Origin: Diospyros lotus | Taxonomy: Eukaryota; Streptophyta; Magnoliopsida; Ericales; Ebenaceae | Assembly: GCF_014633365.1 (NCBI RefSeq) | Contig: NC_068341.1 | Coordinates: forward strand, 21,992,339-22,056,338 | Length of the DNA stretch: 64,000 bases | Direction: 5' to 3' | Part shown: positions 49,433-60,232 of the stretch, one piece after another | How the letters are laid out: each line of letters opens with the position of its first letter | How positions within the stretch are numbered: the first letter of the stretch is position 1 | Notes under the pieces: generated by a model | Told to the model about the DNA's origin: nothing | Databases searched by the model: none | The model's input: only the letters and a program-made list of their open reading frames with translations | Translations under genes and position numbers: made by a program

Positions 49433-49825
49433 GTCATTGCTAAAAATCTCTCTGAAGAAGAAATCAAAGGTTTTAAAGTAATGTTCACTAACATGGACAC
49501 AAGCAATAGTGGAACTATTACCTATGAGGAACTGAAGTTGAGATTGGCTCAACTTGGGTCAAAGTTGTCTAAGACTGAGGTCAAGCAACTCATGGAAGCT
49601 GTAAGTTGCAAAACCGACTAGAACTAGAACCCTTGGTCTTATTTGTTTTTTTGCATCTTGATATCATTTTTAAAGTAACTACATTATCATATGGTGCAGG
49701 CTGATGTGGATGGAAATGGAACAATTAACTACATTGAACTTATCACTGCAACTATGCACAGACAAATTAGAAAGAGATGACCATCTATATAAAGCATTTC
49801 AGTATTTTGACGCTGATGGCAGCAG
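49433..49825 (+). pseudogene. Captured fragment of a calcium-dependent protein kinase (CDPK): two exons with EF-hands
   Basis: Exon 49433-49600 (56 codons) reads [20 protein letters not shown] and then [12 protein letters not shown], the first EF-hand. The intron 49601-49699 has GTAAGT and GTGCAG. Exon 49700-49825 encodes ADVDGNGTINYIELITATMH, the second EF-hand, then a 2-base deletion shifts the frame; the other frame gives LERDDHLYKAFQYFDADGSR, ending at a GTGAGG donor. An acceptor (CTACTAG) precedes the first exon. These are the calmodulin-like regulatory exons of plant CDPKs; the kinase domain is absent. Retained intron and splice sites show a DNA-level copy. The third calcium ligand of EF-hand 1 is S instead of the usual D. 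Not a functional gene. Confidence 0.88.
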
Positions 49826-52800
49826 GTGAGGCCATTAATCTTGCAATCTCAATAACAGTAGTCATATTGTCTATTGATAATGAACATCTGATTAGGAAAA
49901 AATAAGGAAAGTATATGTTGGTCACCATATTGCTTTGGTTAAAAAGGAAAGAAAAACCCTTACCTTTCTATTTATGGTTGAGTTAGTTTCAAAGTTTGTA
50001 ATCACTCCAAGATGGCATTTCTTTACAGAGAACAAATAACCAGCACAGTTTAACAATTGCAAATTTTTTAGAGAGTATCCACATTTTGACCCTTTTTATT
50101 TCACTAAAGTCATGACATTAAAAATGATCAAACGATTTTCAGCTTAATGTATGTTTATATTCATTGTTTGATTATTTTGTGTTTAAGAACTATATACATT
50201 GTCTTCAGACACGTGATATAAGGCAAGTTTAGGCTTTTAGTTTAGTACATGTCTGAGTTCAAAGCTTGATTATTTCACGTTCAAATTCAATGTTCGATTT
50301 TATTTTAGTTGCACCGTGCATTTAGGCATAGGTTACCCCTAGTATATACATAAGTGTTAATTGCCAACAAATTACACTAGAAAATATGTTCAACTAAAAA
50401 TAACACTTTGAAAATTGTATATACTATTCAAAAATATACACCAAAAAAGATATTCAACTAAAAGTAACACTTTAACAATCATATATGCTATTCAAAAATG
50501 TACAACAAAACACTATATATAATCATAAAACTATTCGTGTAGTCCAAGACAAACGTTGCTTCCTTTAGAGTCTTATTGTCTCATTGACCTACAAAAAAAA
50601 AAATAAAACATGAAATTAGAGTCAAAGAAGTGTTCATGTTTTCTTTATAAAAGGTTCGAAATAGAATTAACAAAACCCATACTGTCTCTATCACAAACGA
50701 CATAACATACAACCACTAAAATGCACCAAAACACAACAAAATTTGACAAACACACTCTAAATTGTGTAATTGATGCTATCTGTACAAGACTTAAATACTC
50801 ACAAACTTCTAAGTAAAAAAAATTACACTTACAAGGATAACAATTATTGTAATATAATTTCTAAAAAAGCAAAATCTACAACATTCCCACTCTGTTCATA
50901 AGTCCTTTGTTATATAAATTTGTCATATTTGAAACAATATATATCAATAACTTTCACATTAATATCTTGTTGAAGGTTTACGTAAAATGATGTTGCTGTA
51001 CAAATTTCCCAAGAATTGGTCCACAATAAAACTATTGTATAATTTCATGAATATTTAACAAAAAATTAACTATCCTAATTAACATGTGTACTTATTGCAC
51101 TTCAACTATAATCAAAGAACTCTTTGCATCTATGTAATAAACTATCCTAATAGTCTACAGAGCAATTTGCTAGAGGCGCCAACTATAATCAAAGAACTGA
51201 GATGATATCCACCACAAGAACATAAATTTAAAACTTGTAGTGCAAATGATAATGATTAAAGATGAACTGCATAACAAACTTGTATCTCAAGCATATATAT
51301 ATCTTGTTGGATAATTCAGGTCCGAACACATGCACATGCATAGGAATATTATGCGCTAAATTTTGAGATTCACTATATTCATTGCACATGCATTAAAGAT
51401 AAGCGTACAAATTTTGAACTAAGACATTAATAGTCAGAATGAAGTTCTACCATAGAAGTTAGAATGTTGGAATTATTAATAAGTATAACAAGATGAAAAT
51501 TTGCCACACCATAGAATACTTGCCCACATCACAACTTGATGGTAAATTCTATGAGAAGCTACATAAATATATGAAAAGGGAAAATATAGAATTAAACTTA
51601 ACAGAAATGTGGCAAAGGCCCATGCCAACAGAAATTTAAGAATAAAAAAGAACATTCAACTTCCAAAAATGAAAATCAGCATCAAACTTGTTCATCAAGT
51701 TTAACTCTTTCTAAACCTAAAGGAAAAGGAAAATCCACCTTTTAAGATCAGCAGCTCCAAAAAATCATATTTTATAAACAGATGCACAATCTCATCCACT
51801 TCATTTGTTGCCAATCATATCAATCCCATAATCATTTTTATTGTTTTGAGCAATCAAAGTATATAAACTAAAAGGTTGCTATGCTAACCTTTACAAATAA
51901 GAGACTGACATTAATGGTACCCCAATTTCAGAAATATGAAATGTTGATAAAAGAAAGATTGATAGATCACTAGAATGTTTGCTCACAAGCCTAAAATGCA
52001 ACAAAAATATCAGTTTCCCTAACAAATGAACTTAATCTCAATTTAAGCTATAAAGGTGTTCTGATCATATGCAAACCAAAAAGTGCAAGTTTACCATATT
52101 GACTGAGTATGGAAGCATATACACTTCATAGCCTTTCTATTTGTAAATTAACAGCAATGACAAAGAAAGTGAAAGCATACCATTGTCTAGGATAATCAAT
52201 CCGAGCAATTTTTTAGATGAGCACAGCTAATGTAAGTGCAATCTGTATTTTTAGAGAAAAGTACAAGATACAGGAAATTAGTCAATTTAACTTCCAGGCT
52301 TAAATAGGTCGATTAATGCCCTCTTTTTAGGTGGAATATAATTAAAATTGAACCATTCCCACCAATTCCATCAGACAATAGATATCTCCTTCCTACTCTA
52401 TTAAGGTGTCAACATGAATAAGAACACTTGAACTTTCAACAAAATTTAACTAGGCACACCTGATAGTTCTCCTCTCTCAAGTATGATTCATTTTTTTTTG
52501 TCTCAAATGTATTATTTCTTCATTGTTGATTCCCCTGCACAGGCATAAAGAAGACTACAACTTAGAAATTGATGGCTTTTGGATGCCAAGATGTGCTTTT
52601 AGAAAAAAGAAAACTAAAAGTTGAATATAATAGGGAATAGAAGTAGATTGTGAATACCCTGCATAAATTGAGAATTAAAGAAAGACCCTGTGTAAAAATT
52701 ATATCTTTTGCCAAAAAATTATGACCGATAATATACATGTTTTTTGGCATGTTATTACTTTCTTAGTTACTGGATAATGGATTACTCTGTAGATGTGACT

Positions 52801-53530
52801 GTTAGATTAAAATGAAAATGATGTAAAAGTGAAAAAATTATCAAATATTCAAATGTTTGGTATATATATTTAATTTTTTGGTTGCCATTCAAAATGCTTG
52901 ATTCTGCAAACAACAAAACCAGAAAAAATGAAAACAAAGAAAGCATCTTAATAAAAAAAATTAATTATTCTATGAAGATCGATCAAACATGATTAATAAA
53001 AAAAAATAAGTTAATTTTTTATCAAAAAATTTAAAAGAGACTTAAGAATGATACATATATATATATATAGATAAATATTTGCTACTTGAGTAACCAAGGG
53101 ACACAACGTATCTACTGGAGTCAATTGGCTAATATAATGCAAATTGATGTAGAACAGAGAGAGGAAATGGATCATAATTAGTAACCAAAAGAATAAGGAA
53201 TTTACCATAGAAGTATGGTGATAATAATATTAGTATAATAATTTCGTTAGAATGCGATTTTCCTAATATGAGGACCGCTCGTTAAGCATTAATTTCAGTG
53301 ATGGAGAATTAGCATCTATTCTTTTTGCATCTTTTCTTTGGGTTCCCTAAGCTTTGATGAGGATGGAGATTGGAGAGTTTCGTGCACGAAGCCACTTTGC
53401 TCTTTTGTTTGTTTGTTTAGTTCAGTAGACAGTAAGTAGTTAAGCGAAACAGAAGATCTGGTAGAACATTAAGATCATATATATAATACATATATGTGCA
53501 CAATGATGGGGTGCATAGATACATCTACAT
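49826..53530. other. No recognised gene in the CACTA interior
   Basis: Long AT-rich stretch with no open frame of note. A short phrase, AACTATAATCAAAGAACT, occurs at about 51103 and 51180. The frequent mononucleotide runs suggest intron or intergenic origin, perhaps more of the captured loci. Confidence 0.5.
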
Positions 53531-53536
53531 ATATAT

Positions 53537-53760
53537 ACAGGGTGAGAGAGAGAGAGAGAGACTTATAGAGACGAGTGCGCTGAAGAGGCAAAGGCGGCGG
53601 TGAGAAGGCTATGATGGAGTTGGAGGCAGGGGCGGCGGAGGCAACAGAAGCAATGAAGGGAGGCGGGTGGGAGACAGAATGATTTGAGGAATTAGGGATT
53701 GGGGAAAAAGAGATTTGGGAATGCAGGGGAAAAGGCGGGCCAACTCCCGTCGAACATTTT
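53537..53760 (-). other. GA-rich leader-like segment (minus strand CT-rich)
   Basis: GAGAGAGAGAGAGAGA at 53544-53560 and G-rich sequence after it look on the minus strand like a CT-rich plant 5' leader, comparable to 45900-46276 at the other side of the element. No protein similarity was found. Confidence 0.25.
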
Positions 53761-54347
53761 GGTGTTTTTTTTTATTTTTTAAAAATATTGAATTGTTAAT
53801 TAATAAAAACTAAAATAATTTATAAAAATAATATTAATAATTATTTGATTGATAAAAATAAAATAATTTAAGATTATGATAATTGATCAAATAATTTAAA
53901 TGATTGTATTAAATTAATAATTATTTAAAAATAAAATTATATTATAAATAAATCTAATAATTATAATAAATTAGTTTTATTATTTTTAATATGTTCATAA
54001 TTTTTTAATATATTGTATTATCAAAAATAAGTAATACCCAATTATAATATTTTACTAATTATATTTGTGTATTAATTTATAAAAAAATATAATTATATTG
54101 GAATTGCTCATATAAGTAGCAGTTAAATCTTAACAAATCTTTTTTTTTATTTCATTATTAGAATTAAAAATTTTAGTCAATAATGACGGGAAAGTGGTTT
54201 ATTAACGACGACTTATTTAGACTGTCGTTAAAATTTATCTTATAACGATAGGATTTATATTTAATCAATATTAATACTATATTAATCACCAAAATTAATC
54301 ATGTCGTTAACTTTTGGTCGTTAATAACTCTTTTTTTTGTAGTGAAC

Positions 54348-55362
54348 ATAGCAAGTTGTATTTACAGCTTCAGCCCAAAAGTATTTTGGCAAGTTGCTTT
54401 CTAGCAACATGATTCTAGACATTTCTATAAGAGGTATATTCTTTCTTTCAACGACACCATTTTGTTGAGGGGTTCTAGAGACCGAGAAGTTATGGTGAAT
54501 TCCATTTTCTTCACAATCGGTTTGAAATTCTTGATTTTCAAATTCTCTACCATGATCACTCCTTATTTGCTTTATTTTTAATTCTTGTTCATTTTGAAGT
54601 TTGTTGCACAATCTCGAGAATGCTTTAAATGCATTATTTTTATTTCCCAAGAATAACACCCATGTAAACCTTGAAAAATCATCTACTATGACTAGGGTAT
54701 AGGATTTTCCTCCTAAACTTTGAGTTCTCATAGGACCTAACAAATCTAGATGAAGCAGTTCTAGAGATCTTGTTGTATTAACTAAATTAATGGGTTTAAA
54801 TGAAGATCTAGTTTGTTTTTGTTTCATACATGTATCACATACATGATTTTTTTTAAAGTTTATATTGGGCAGGCCTCTAACTAGTTGATTTCTAGCCAAT
54901 TTATCAATTAAGCTCATGCTTGCATGACCTAGTTTCTTATGCCATAACCAAGACAAATTTAAATTTGATGCAATAAGGTAATTTTCATGTTTAAGCACAA
55001 CATCATCAAGCCAAATAACATATACATTTCCATGTCTATTTCCAGAAAAAATAAGTTCATTTGACTTCAAATCATAGATTTTACATTTGCTTGATTTAAA
55101 GGTGACTTTATGTCCTTTATCACATAATTGACTTATGCTTAGCAAGTTGTGTTTTAAACCTTCAACGAGACACACATTTTTAACTTTTGTTCTACTTAAA
55201 CCAACTGTGTCATGGCCAAGGATTTTACCTTTCGAGTTGTCTCCATAGACAACATTACCTCATTCTTTGTAGGTGAGACAGACAAACTAATCCTTGTCTC
55301 CCGTCATATGCTCGGTACATCCACTATCAAGATACCACTTATTCTTTCCTTCCTTGGATGTC
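54348..55362 (-). pseudogene. Copia backbone protease end and integrase
   Basis: On the minus strand the protease active site WYLDSGCTEHMTGD is near 55296-55340, followed by stops, then GLKHNLLSISQLCDKGH. Integrase follows with its zinc motif (WHKKLGHASM ... HVCDTCMKQKQ) and intact DDE residues: LHLDLLGPM, RSDHGREFE and QQNGVVERKN. The reading ends at AEAVNTTCYV where the CACTA element is inserted and continues at 45235. The order protease-integrase ahead of RT defines Ty1/copia. The right edge is the solo LTR at 55363. Confidence 0.9.
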
Positions 55363-56964
55363 TGATTGATGCTCAAAAATGTCAAAATTTTATTATATTT
55401 ATACCCCTAGTTTAATCTTAAAATTAGTTTTAATTGAATGTTTATATGCAATTTGTGGTTATATGCAGGTTTAAAAAAAATTAATATAAAAATATATATA
55501 ATATCTATAATATAAAAAAAATAGTAAAAATAAAATAAATATAATATAATATAATATATAATATATATAAATATAATACATATATATATATTCTATATTC
55601 ATGCGTGACATACATATATATAATATATAATATATCAATAACATATATTCTTTGTATGTAGCGTGAACCAGTGGACTTGAAGTAAGGCTAATTGCAATTT
55701 AACTTGGAGATCAAATCAAGAAGTCCAAACTGGGGCCCACGCATGTGCACATTGAAAGCGAAATTGAAGTCCAGAAGCGTGAAGCCCACTATTATCAAAC
55801 TGAAGCCCACAATTGAATGTTAAATTAGAGCCCAGCTCGGGGAATCAGCAACAGCTTCAGCATGCGATCTTTTGTCAAAGCATGCGCAAATAACCATAGT
55901 GGCATGCGATGTAATTTCTTCTTTGACGAGGGCTATTTGCAGGAGATGAATATATATATATATATATATCGTCGGCTTCACAAAAAGAAGATCCCCATCC
56001 GCCATTTTAACTAGAATAAGGGGAAAAGCACACTGTTCTATTCCTTTCTTTTTGTTCTTAAATTCCAATAGTTTTTATTTCTTCATGTTGTTCCAGTGTT
56101 CTTCATTTCAGTTACTTACATTCTGTAGTTTTCGTTCTGTTCTTTTTATTCTGTAACTTTAATTCATTGTTCATCTACATTTCTCTAATTTTAATTCCAG
56201 TATTTACATTCCAGAACTTTAATTCCTGTCTCTTTAATTTTTTCTTTGGAGATGTGTGGCTAAGCTTAAACTTGGGCCAAGGCGCGGACAGTGTCCAATG
56301 CCATAGATTTCCCAAGATAGCCGAACTTCGAATGCATTACCAGAAACCTGATTTAATTTGAGTATTGCGCGTTCATTGAATTTTTGAATTTGGAGTGGAG
56401 CATAAGCCAAACTTAGAGTCTCCATGCCATGTATGGAGGTTACTTAAACTGGAGATGCTATCATATCCAAATCCAAATGGGTTATCTGATTACTGCATAT
56501 TAACTATATTTTAATTTATGGTAGTTGCTTAATGTAGAATCTCTCATGCCATGTATGGAGATTGCTAGACCAAGAACTACCATCATCTTGAGATGCATTT
56601 TAATATCAAAACCTCAAATTAATTCAGACATGTGTTTTTGGTACCTATCTATCTGTTGGGAAGTTATGGAACTGGCACTGAACATTGCCTTGACTCAAGA
56701 CTTCTTACAGTTACAGTACTTCATTTTTGTTCACTTAAAATCAAATGAATTGGCCTGACAACCCAATTTACATCGCGGCTCTATTTTCATTTTATTAACG
56801 ATCTCCCAATGAATCGACCTGGACTTTCCCAGAAAATTAAATTGTGCTACAGCGCACACTCGTACACTGGCGAGTATAAACGCCTTGTGCTTGCATGCTT
56901 GTTTCTTCTTTGTTTATTTTGTATGTGTTTGTTTGAAATAAATGCACAAGGTTAAGCGCAGCCA
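55363..56964 (+). mobile_element. Solo LTR, distant relative of the ATTCGAATGA family
   Basis: Begins TGATTGATGCTCAAAAATG like copies at 17986, 22928 and 41208, and shares 3'-half phrases (AGATGTGTGGCTAA, GAATCGACCTGGACTTTC, GGCGAGTATAAACGCC). It ends TTAAGCGCAGCCA, and ATGTC is duplicated at 55358-55362 and 56965-56969. It lacks the ATTCGAATGA field; instead it has an AT-dinucleotide tract (55480-55640) and a TATA-like run at 55946-55970. Copia reading joins across it. Confidence 0.87.
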
Positions 56965-56969
56965 ATGTC

Positions 56970-59900
56970 AAGCTTACCTATAAGAAATACATCACATTGA
57001 AACTTTTCGTACCCAAATCTTCTTAGGTCCAACAATGTTAGTAATCACATCACCTTTAACTTTTGGAATCCAATTCAAATTTAATTTATGAGCATTTTTT
57101 CTATAAAAATATTGTTTGATATGGTGTCCCTTCTTGTTACAATAATGACACGTTAAACTTTGTTGTTGTACTTTTTGTATATTAGTTTTGATGATGAAAA
57201 ACATATTTTGTTTAATCCGTAAGTCATCAGTCAAGGTTGTGGTTTCAACATAAATCAATTTCAATATCAAGTATTACTTTGTGAGAATGAAAACCAAATA
57301 AATTTCAAGTATCGAGATTTCAAAGTCATATTTTTTCTAAGTCTGAAAGGTTAGCACCTTATGAGGAGACCTATAAGAAAATGTTTTCTTTTTAGAAAAC
57401 TAACTCCCGATATTTCAATAGCTAACATTCATTAGTGATAAAATGATTTTTAATGAATTTTTCAAGAAATAGAAAGTGTATATCTTAGAGGTGGTAAAAT
57501 CGCAAAATCCTAAGTCTGTACTAAAACCCAAATTCTACTTTCTTATTCTTATGAATTTTGATTTTCTAGATATTTTTATTGAATCCAAATGGGGGGTACT
57601 TTCTTATTTACATTTATGTATTAAAGTAAATGGATCCATTTACTTAAACTAAAGAAATTTAAATATGTTTTGTATTATCATGCCTTCACTCTATTGACTG
57701 CATGCTTTCATTTTGTTGACTAACATATTGTCTTGGTTGACTAAGTTATAGGATCGGTTGACTAACAGTGTGTTTGTTTCTCACTTGGTCGACTAAGCTA
57801 TAAGATTGGTCAACTAACTCTTCAAGTTGGTCGACAGAAGGTCAGCCTTGGTCGACTAACTGCCATGCGTATTTTTATCTTGGTCGACTAAGTGCCTTGT
57901 TGTTTTTATGACTTGGTCAACCAACCTATTTTGTCTGTCGACCAAGCTTGTTATTTTGCCTAGTTCTGTCGACTAACCATTTTTATCTATCGACTAACCA
58001 TTTTTATCTGTCGACTAACTCTTTTCTCAAAAAGCTTCCAACGGCTAGTTTTTCAAATCCCAACAGTCACAAATGGCTATCTGGGATGCCTATATATACA
58101 ACTCATTGATGACCAAGAAGAGGCTAATGGATGGGAATGAAGTGAAGTGAGCTTTAGGATTATTTCATACTTCTTGATTTACATTTGTGCTTTAACTTTT
58201 CTCTTAAAAGGCTTTGTTCTAAATTTGTTTCATTTGATTCAAGCCTTGTATATTTATTGAGAGTCATTGTAACTAAAAGGATATACTCTTAGAAACTCTC
58301 TTTTGTATCTTTCTTATTTTTCCTTGCTTGTATTGCTAGAGGGCTTGCTTGAAAGCAAGAGGTTGTATTTCCTAGCTTGGTGCTAGAGGGCCTATTTGAA
58401 ATGATAGGAGGTTTTAGTGGATTGTTTACAAAATCCTTACTGAGGAGCTAAGGTAGTAGATTAGGCTTAGGTTAAGCCGAACCACTATAAATCCTTGTGT
58501 TCTTTTGTGCTTGCGTTCTTTGATCTATTTATATTTCCAAGCATTTCATTATTCCTCACTTAGTTCACTTATTTATCTTTGCAAACTTATATTTGTCATT
58601 TTATATGCTTTACGTTTTTAAATGACTAAAACTTTAATTTGTATCAAAAAGTTTTTCAAGTTCAATTAAGTTTTTAAATTATCCAATTCACCCCCCCTCT
58701 TGGTGTGTGCCATAGCACTTCCCAGTCTAACAAACATGTTTTCCTATAGAACCCTTGATTATGCTAAACATGTTTTCTAAATGATGGGGGCTTGTTCAAA
58801 GTCTTTCCTTTAACAACCTTTGTTGTTGAGGTAGATGGTACATCATTCATATATCCTAACCCTCTTTTATCTCCAAATGGTTTTTGATTTCCCAAAATCA
58901 TTTCCAGCTTCTTCTTTCCTTCTTATAGTTTTTCAAATGAGTCTAATAAATCATTGTTTTTCTTTTCTAATTCTAAAAGTTTGATCTTCAAATTTGTACT
59001 TTCTTTATCCTTTTGTTCAATGATTTGCTCTAAGTCATCATAAGCAATCTTAAGATCATTGCATTCTTTTTCTTTGATTATTGAGACATTTTTCAAAACT
59101 TTATTTTTGGCTAGAACCTTGTTATATGTTTCTAATAGTAAAATTTATTCATCTTGTAAAGAATTAAATGAAAGAGAATTACAGTTAGATGAACATGAAG
59201 TTACCTTGTTTTCTTCTCGTGCCATAAGGCAAAAATTTGCAACCTCTTCTTGTTGACTTGAATTAGAGGAGAGCGAGTCTTCTTCATTCAATGTGGCTAA
59301 TGAATTCTTCTTCTTGTTCTTTGTTAGCTTTTTGTATTGCGGGCAACTGCGTTGATATGTCATGGTTTCTTACACTCAAAACATTTTAATTCATAAGAAG
59401 TATCTTTAGAAAATTTCTTGTTGTCATATATTTTTCTCTTGGGGAATTTTCCTTTTCTCATGAACTTGTTAAAACGTTTTGTGAGTAAAGTAAGTTATTC
59501 ATCTTCATCACTTGTTTCACTTTCATCTTCTTCTTTGGCCTTGAATGCTAAGGATTTCATTTTGAGCTGATTTGATTATTTTCTATTTAACTTAATCTCA
59601 TGAGTTAATAGTGAGCCTAATAGATCATCCATTGTAAGTGTAGATGTGTCTCTAGCTTCTTCTATAGCTGTGACTTTAGGTTCTCAACAAGATGGTAGAC
59701 GTTCTAAGATCTTTGAATCTTTTCTTCAGTGGTTATTGTTTTTCCTAAAGCTTGCAAGCTTGTTACAATGTCATTAAATCTTGTGAACATTTCTTTAATG
59801 GATTCAATAGCATTCATTATGAAATTTTGATATTCTCTAGTAAGAATTGCAATTTTAGTGCTTTTCACTTTCTTGGTTCCTTCATGTGTTACTTCTAAGT

Positions 59901-60204
59901 GATCCCAAATTTCTTTTGTCGTAGTACATGAAATGACCCTATTAAATTTAGCTGGACTTAATGCACAATGTAATATAGTGACAGCTCTAGCATTTGTTTC
60001 ATTAATGTGTTTTTGTTGTTCACTCCAACTTTAAGTAGGGGGTTCTGGTAATGTAACATTACTAGATATATGTGTCTATAATTTAGTATTTTGCATCAAG
60101 AAATACCTTATTCTTGTTTTCCAGTAGGTGTAGTTTGAACCATCGAAATAAGGTGGCCTTGAGGTGTTTTTTCCTTCCAACTTGAAGTCGGTGTTGAATG
60201 CCAT
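56970..60204 (-). pseudogene. Copia backbone gag with zinc knuckle, split by a solo LTR
   Basis: Start codon at 60204 (MAFNTDFKLEGKN), then the UBN2-type gag motif YFDGSNYTYWKTRI, TTKEIWDHLEVTHEGTKKVK and ILTREYQNF. Stops follow at MQNTKL*, PEPPT* and many later places. The zinc knuckle CHYCNKKGHHIKQYF (near 57125-57150) has the final cysteine changed to tyrosine. A solo LTR at 57161-58732 splits it just before the knuckle (KTC-LTCHYC). Gag would package the element RNA. Confidence 0.82.
57161..58732 (+). mobile_element. Solo LTR with GGTCGACTAA motif array
   Basis: Begins TGTTGTTGTACTTTTTG and ends TTCCCAGTCTAACA. Flanks AACTT (57156-57160) and AACAT (58733-58737) match at four of five bases. 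About a dozen variants of TTGGTCGACTAAC lie at 57710-58020. A TATA-like CCTATATATACAAC is at 58090-58103, with a CACCCCCCCTCTTGGTG stretch near the end that is common in SIRE/Tork-type copia LTRs. Copia gag continues across it. Confidence 0.8.
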
Positions 60205-60232
60205 TTGGATCTTTGCTCTTGGGTGGTTAAAT

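Larger units (their letters stand above)
45236..54344. mobile_element. Non-autonomous CACTA element carrying plant gene fragments (Pack-CACTA-like)
   Basis: The right end reads TTTTTTTTGTAGTG at 54331-54344 and the left end TACAAGAAAAACGGG at 45236-45250. AAC is present on both sides (45233-45235, 54345-54347), a 3-bp duplication as CACTA elements make. The left end lacks the first three bases CAC. Removing the element joins copia integrase as TTCYV-LNRISIRPI. Both ends carry AACGACGGG/CCCGTCGTTA subterminal repeats. No transposase is seen in 9.1 kb. It holds CDPK and 6-phosphogluconolactonase fragments. Between these the sequence is AT-rich and without recognisable genes. Confidence 0.85.
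12828..60232 (-). mobile_element. Backbone Ty1/copia retrotransposon (SIRE/Maximus-like), fragmented by nine insertions
   Basis: Pieces of one copia polyprotein lie in correct order on the minus strand. Gag is at 58738-60204, zinc knuckle at 56970-57160, protease and integrase at 54348-55362, the integrase-to-RT linker at 44626-45235, RT at 41108-41207 and 24876-25609, RNase H at 22416-22927, then an accessory ORF and a 3' LTR. Removing each insertion and one target duplication restores continuity and leaves about 7,685 bp. Gene order protease-integrase-RT-RNase H identifies Ty1/copia. An extra ORF after pol, with acidic and coiled-coil parts, points to the SIRE/Maximus lineage; that lineage call is inference. 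The 5' LTR is not seen: the element breaks at 60232, just upstream of gag. Confidence 0.85.

Noticed and set aside
49433..49825. A functional calmodulin or CDPK gene
   Set aside because: Only two internal exons, a 2-base deletion with a following stop, and no kinase domain or start codon; it lies inside a CACTA element.
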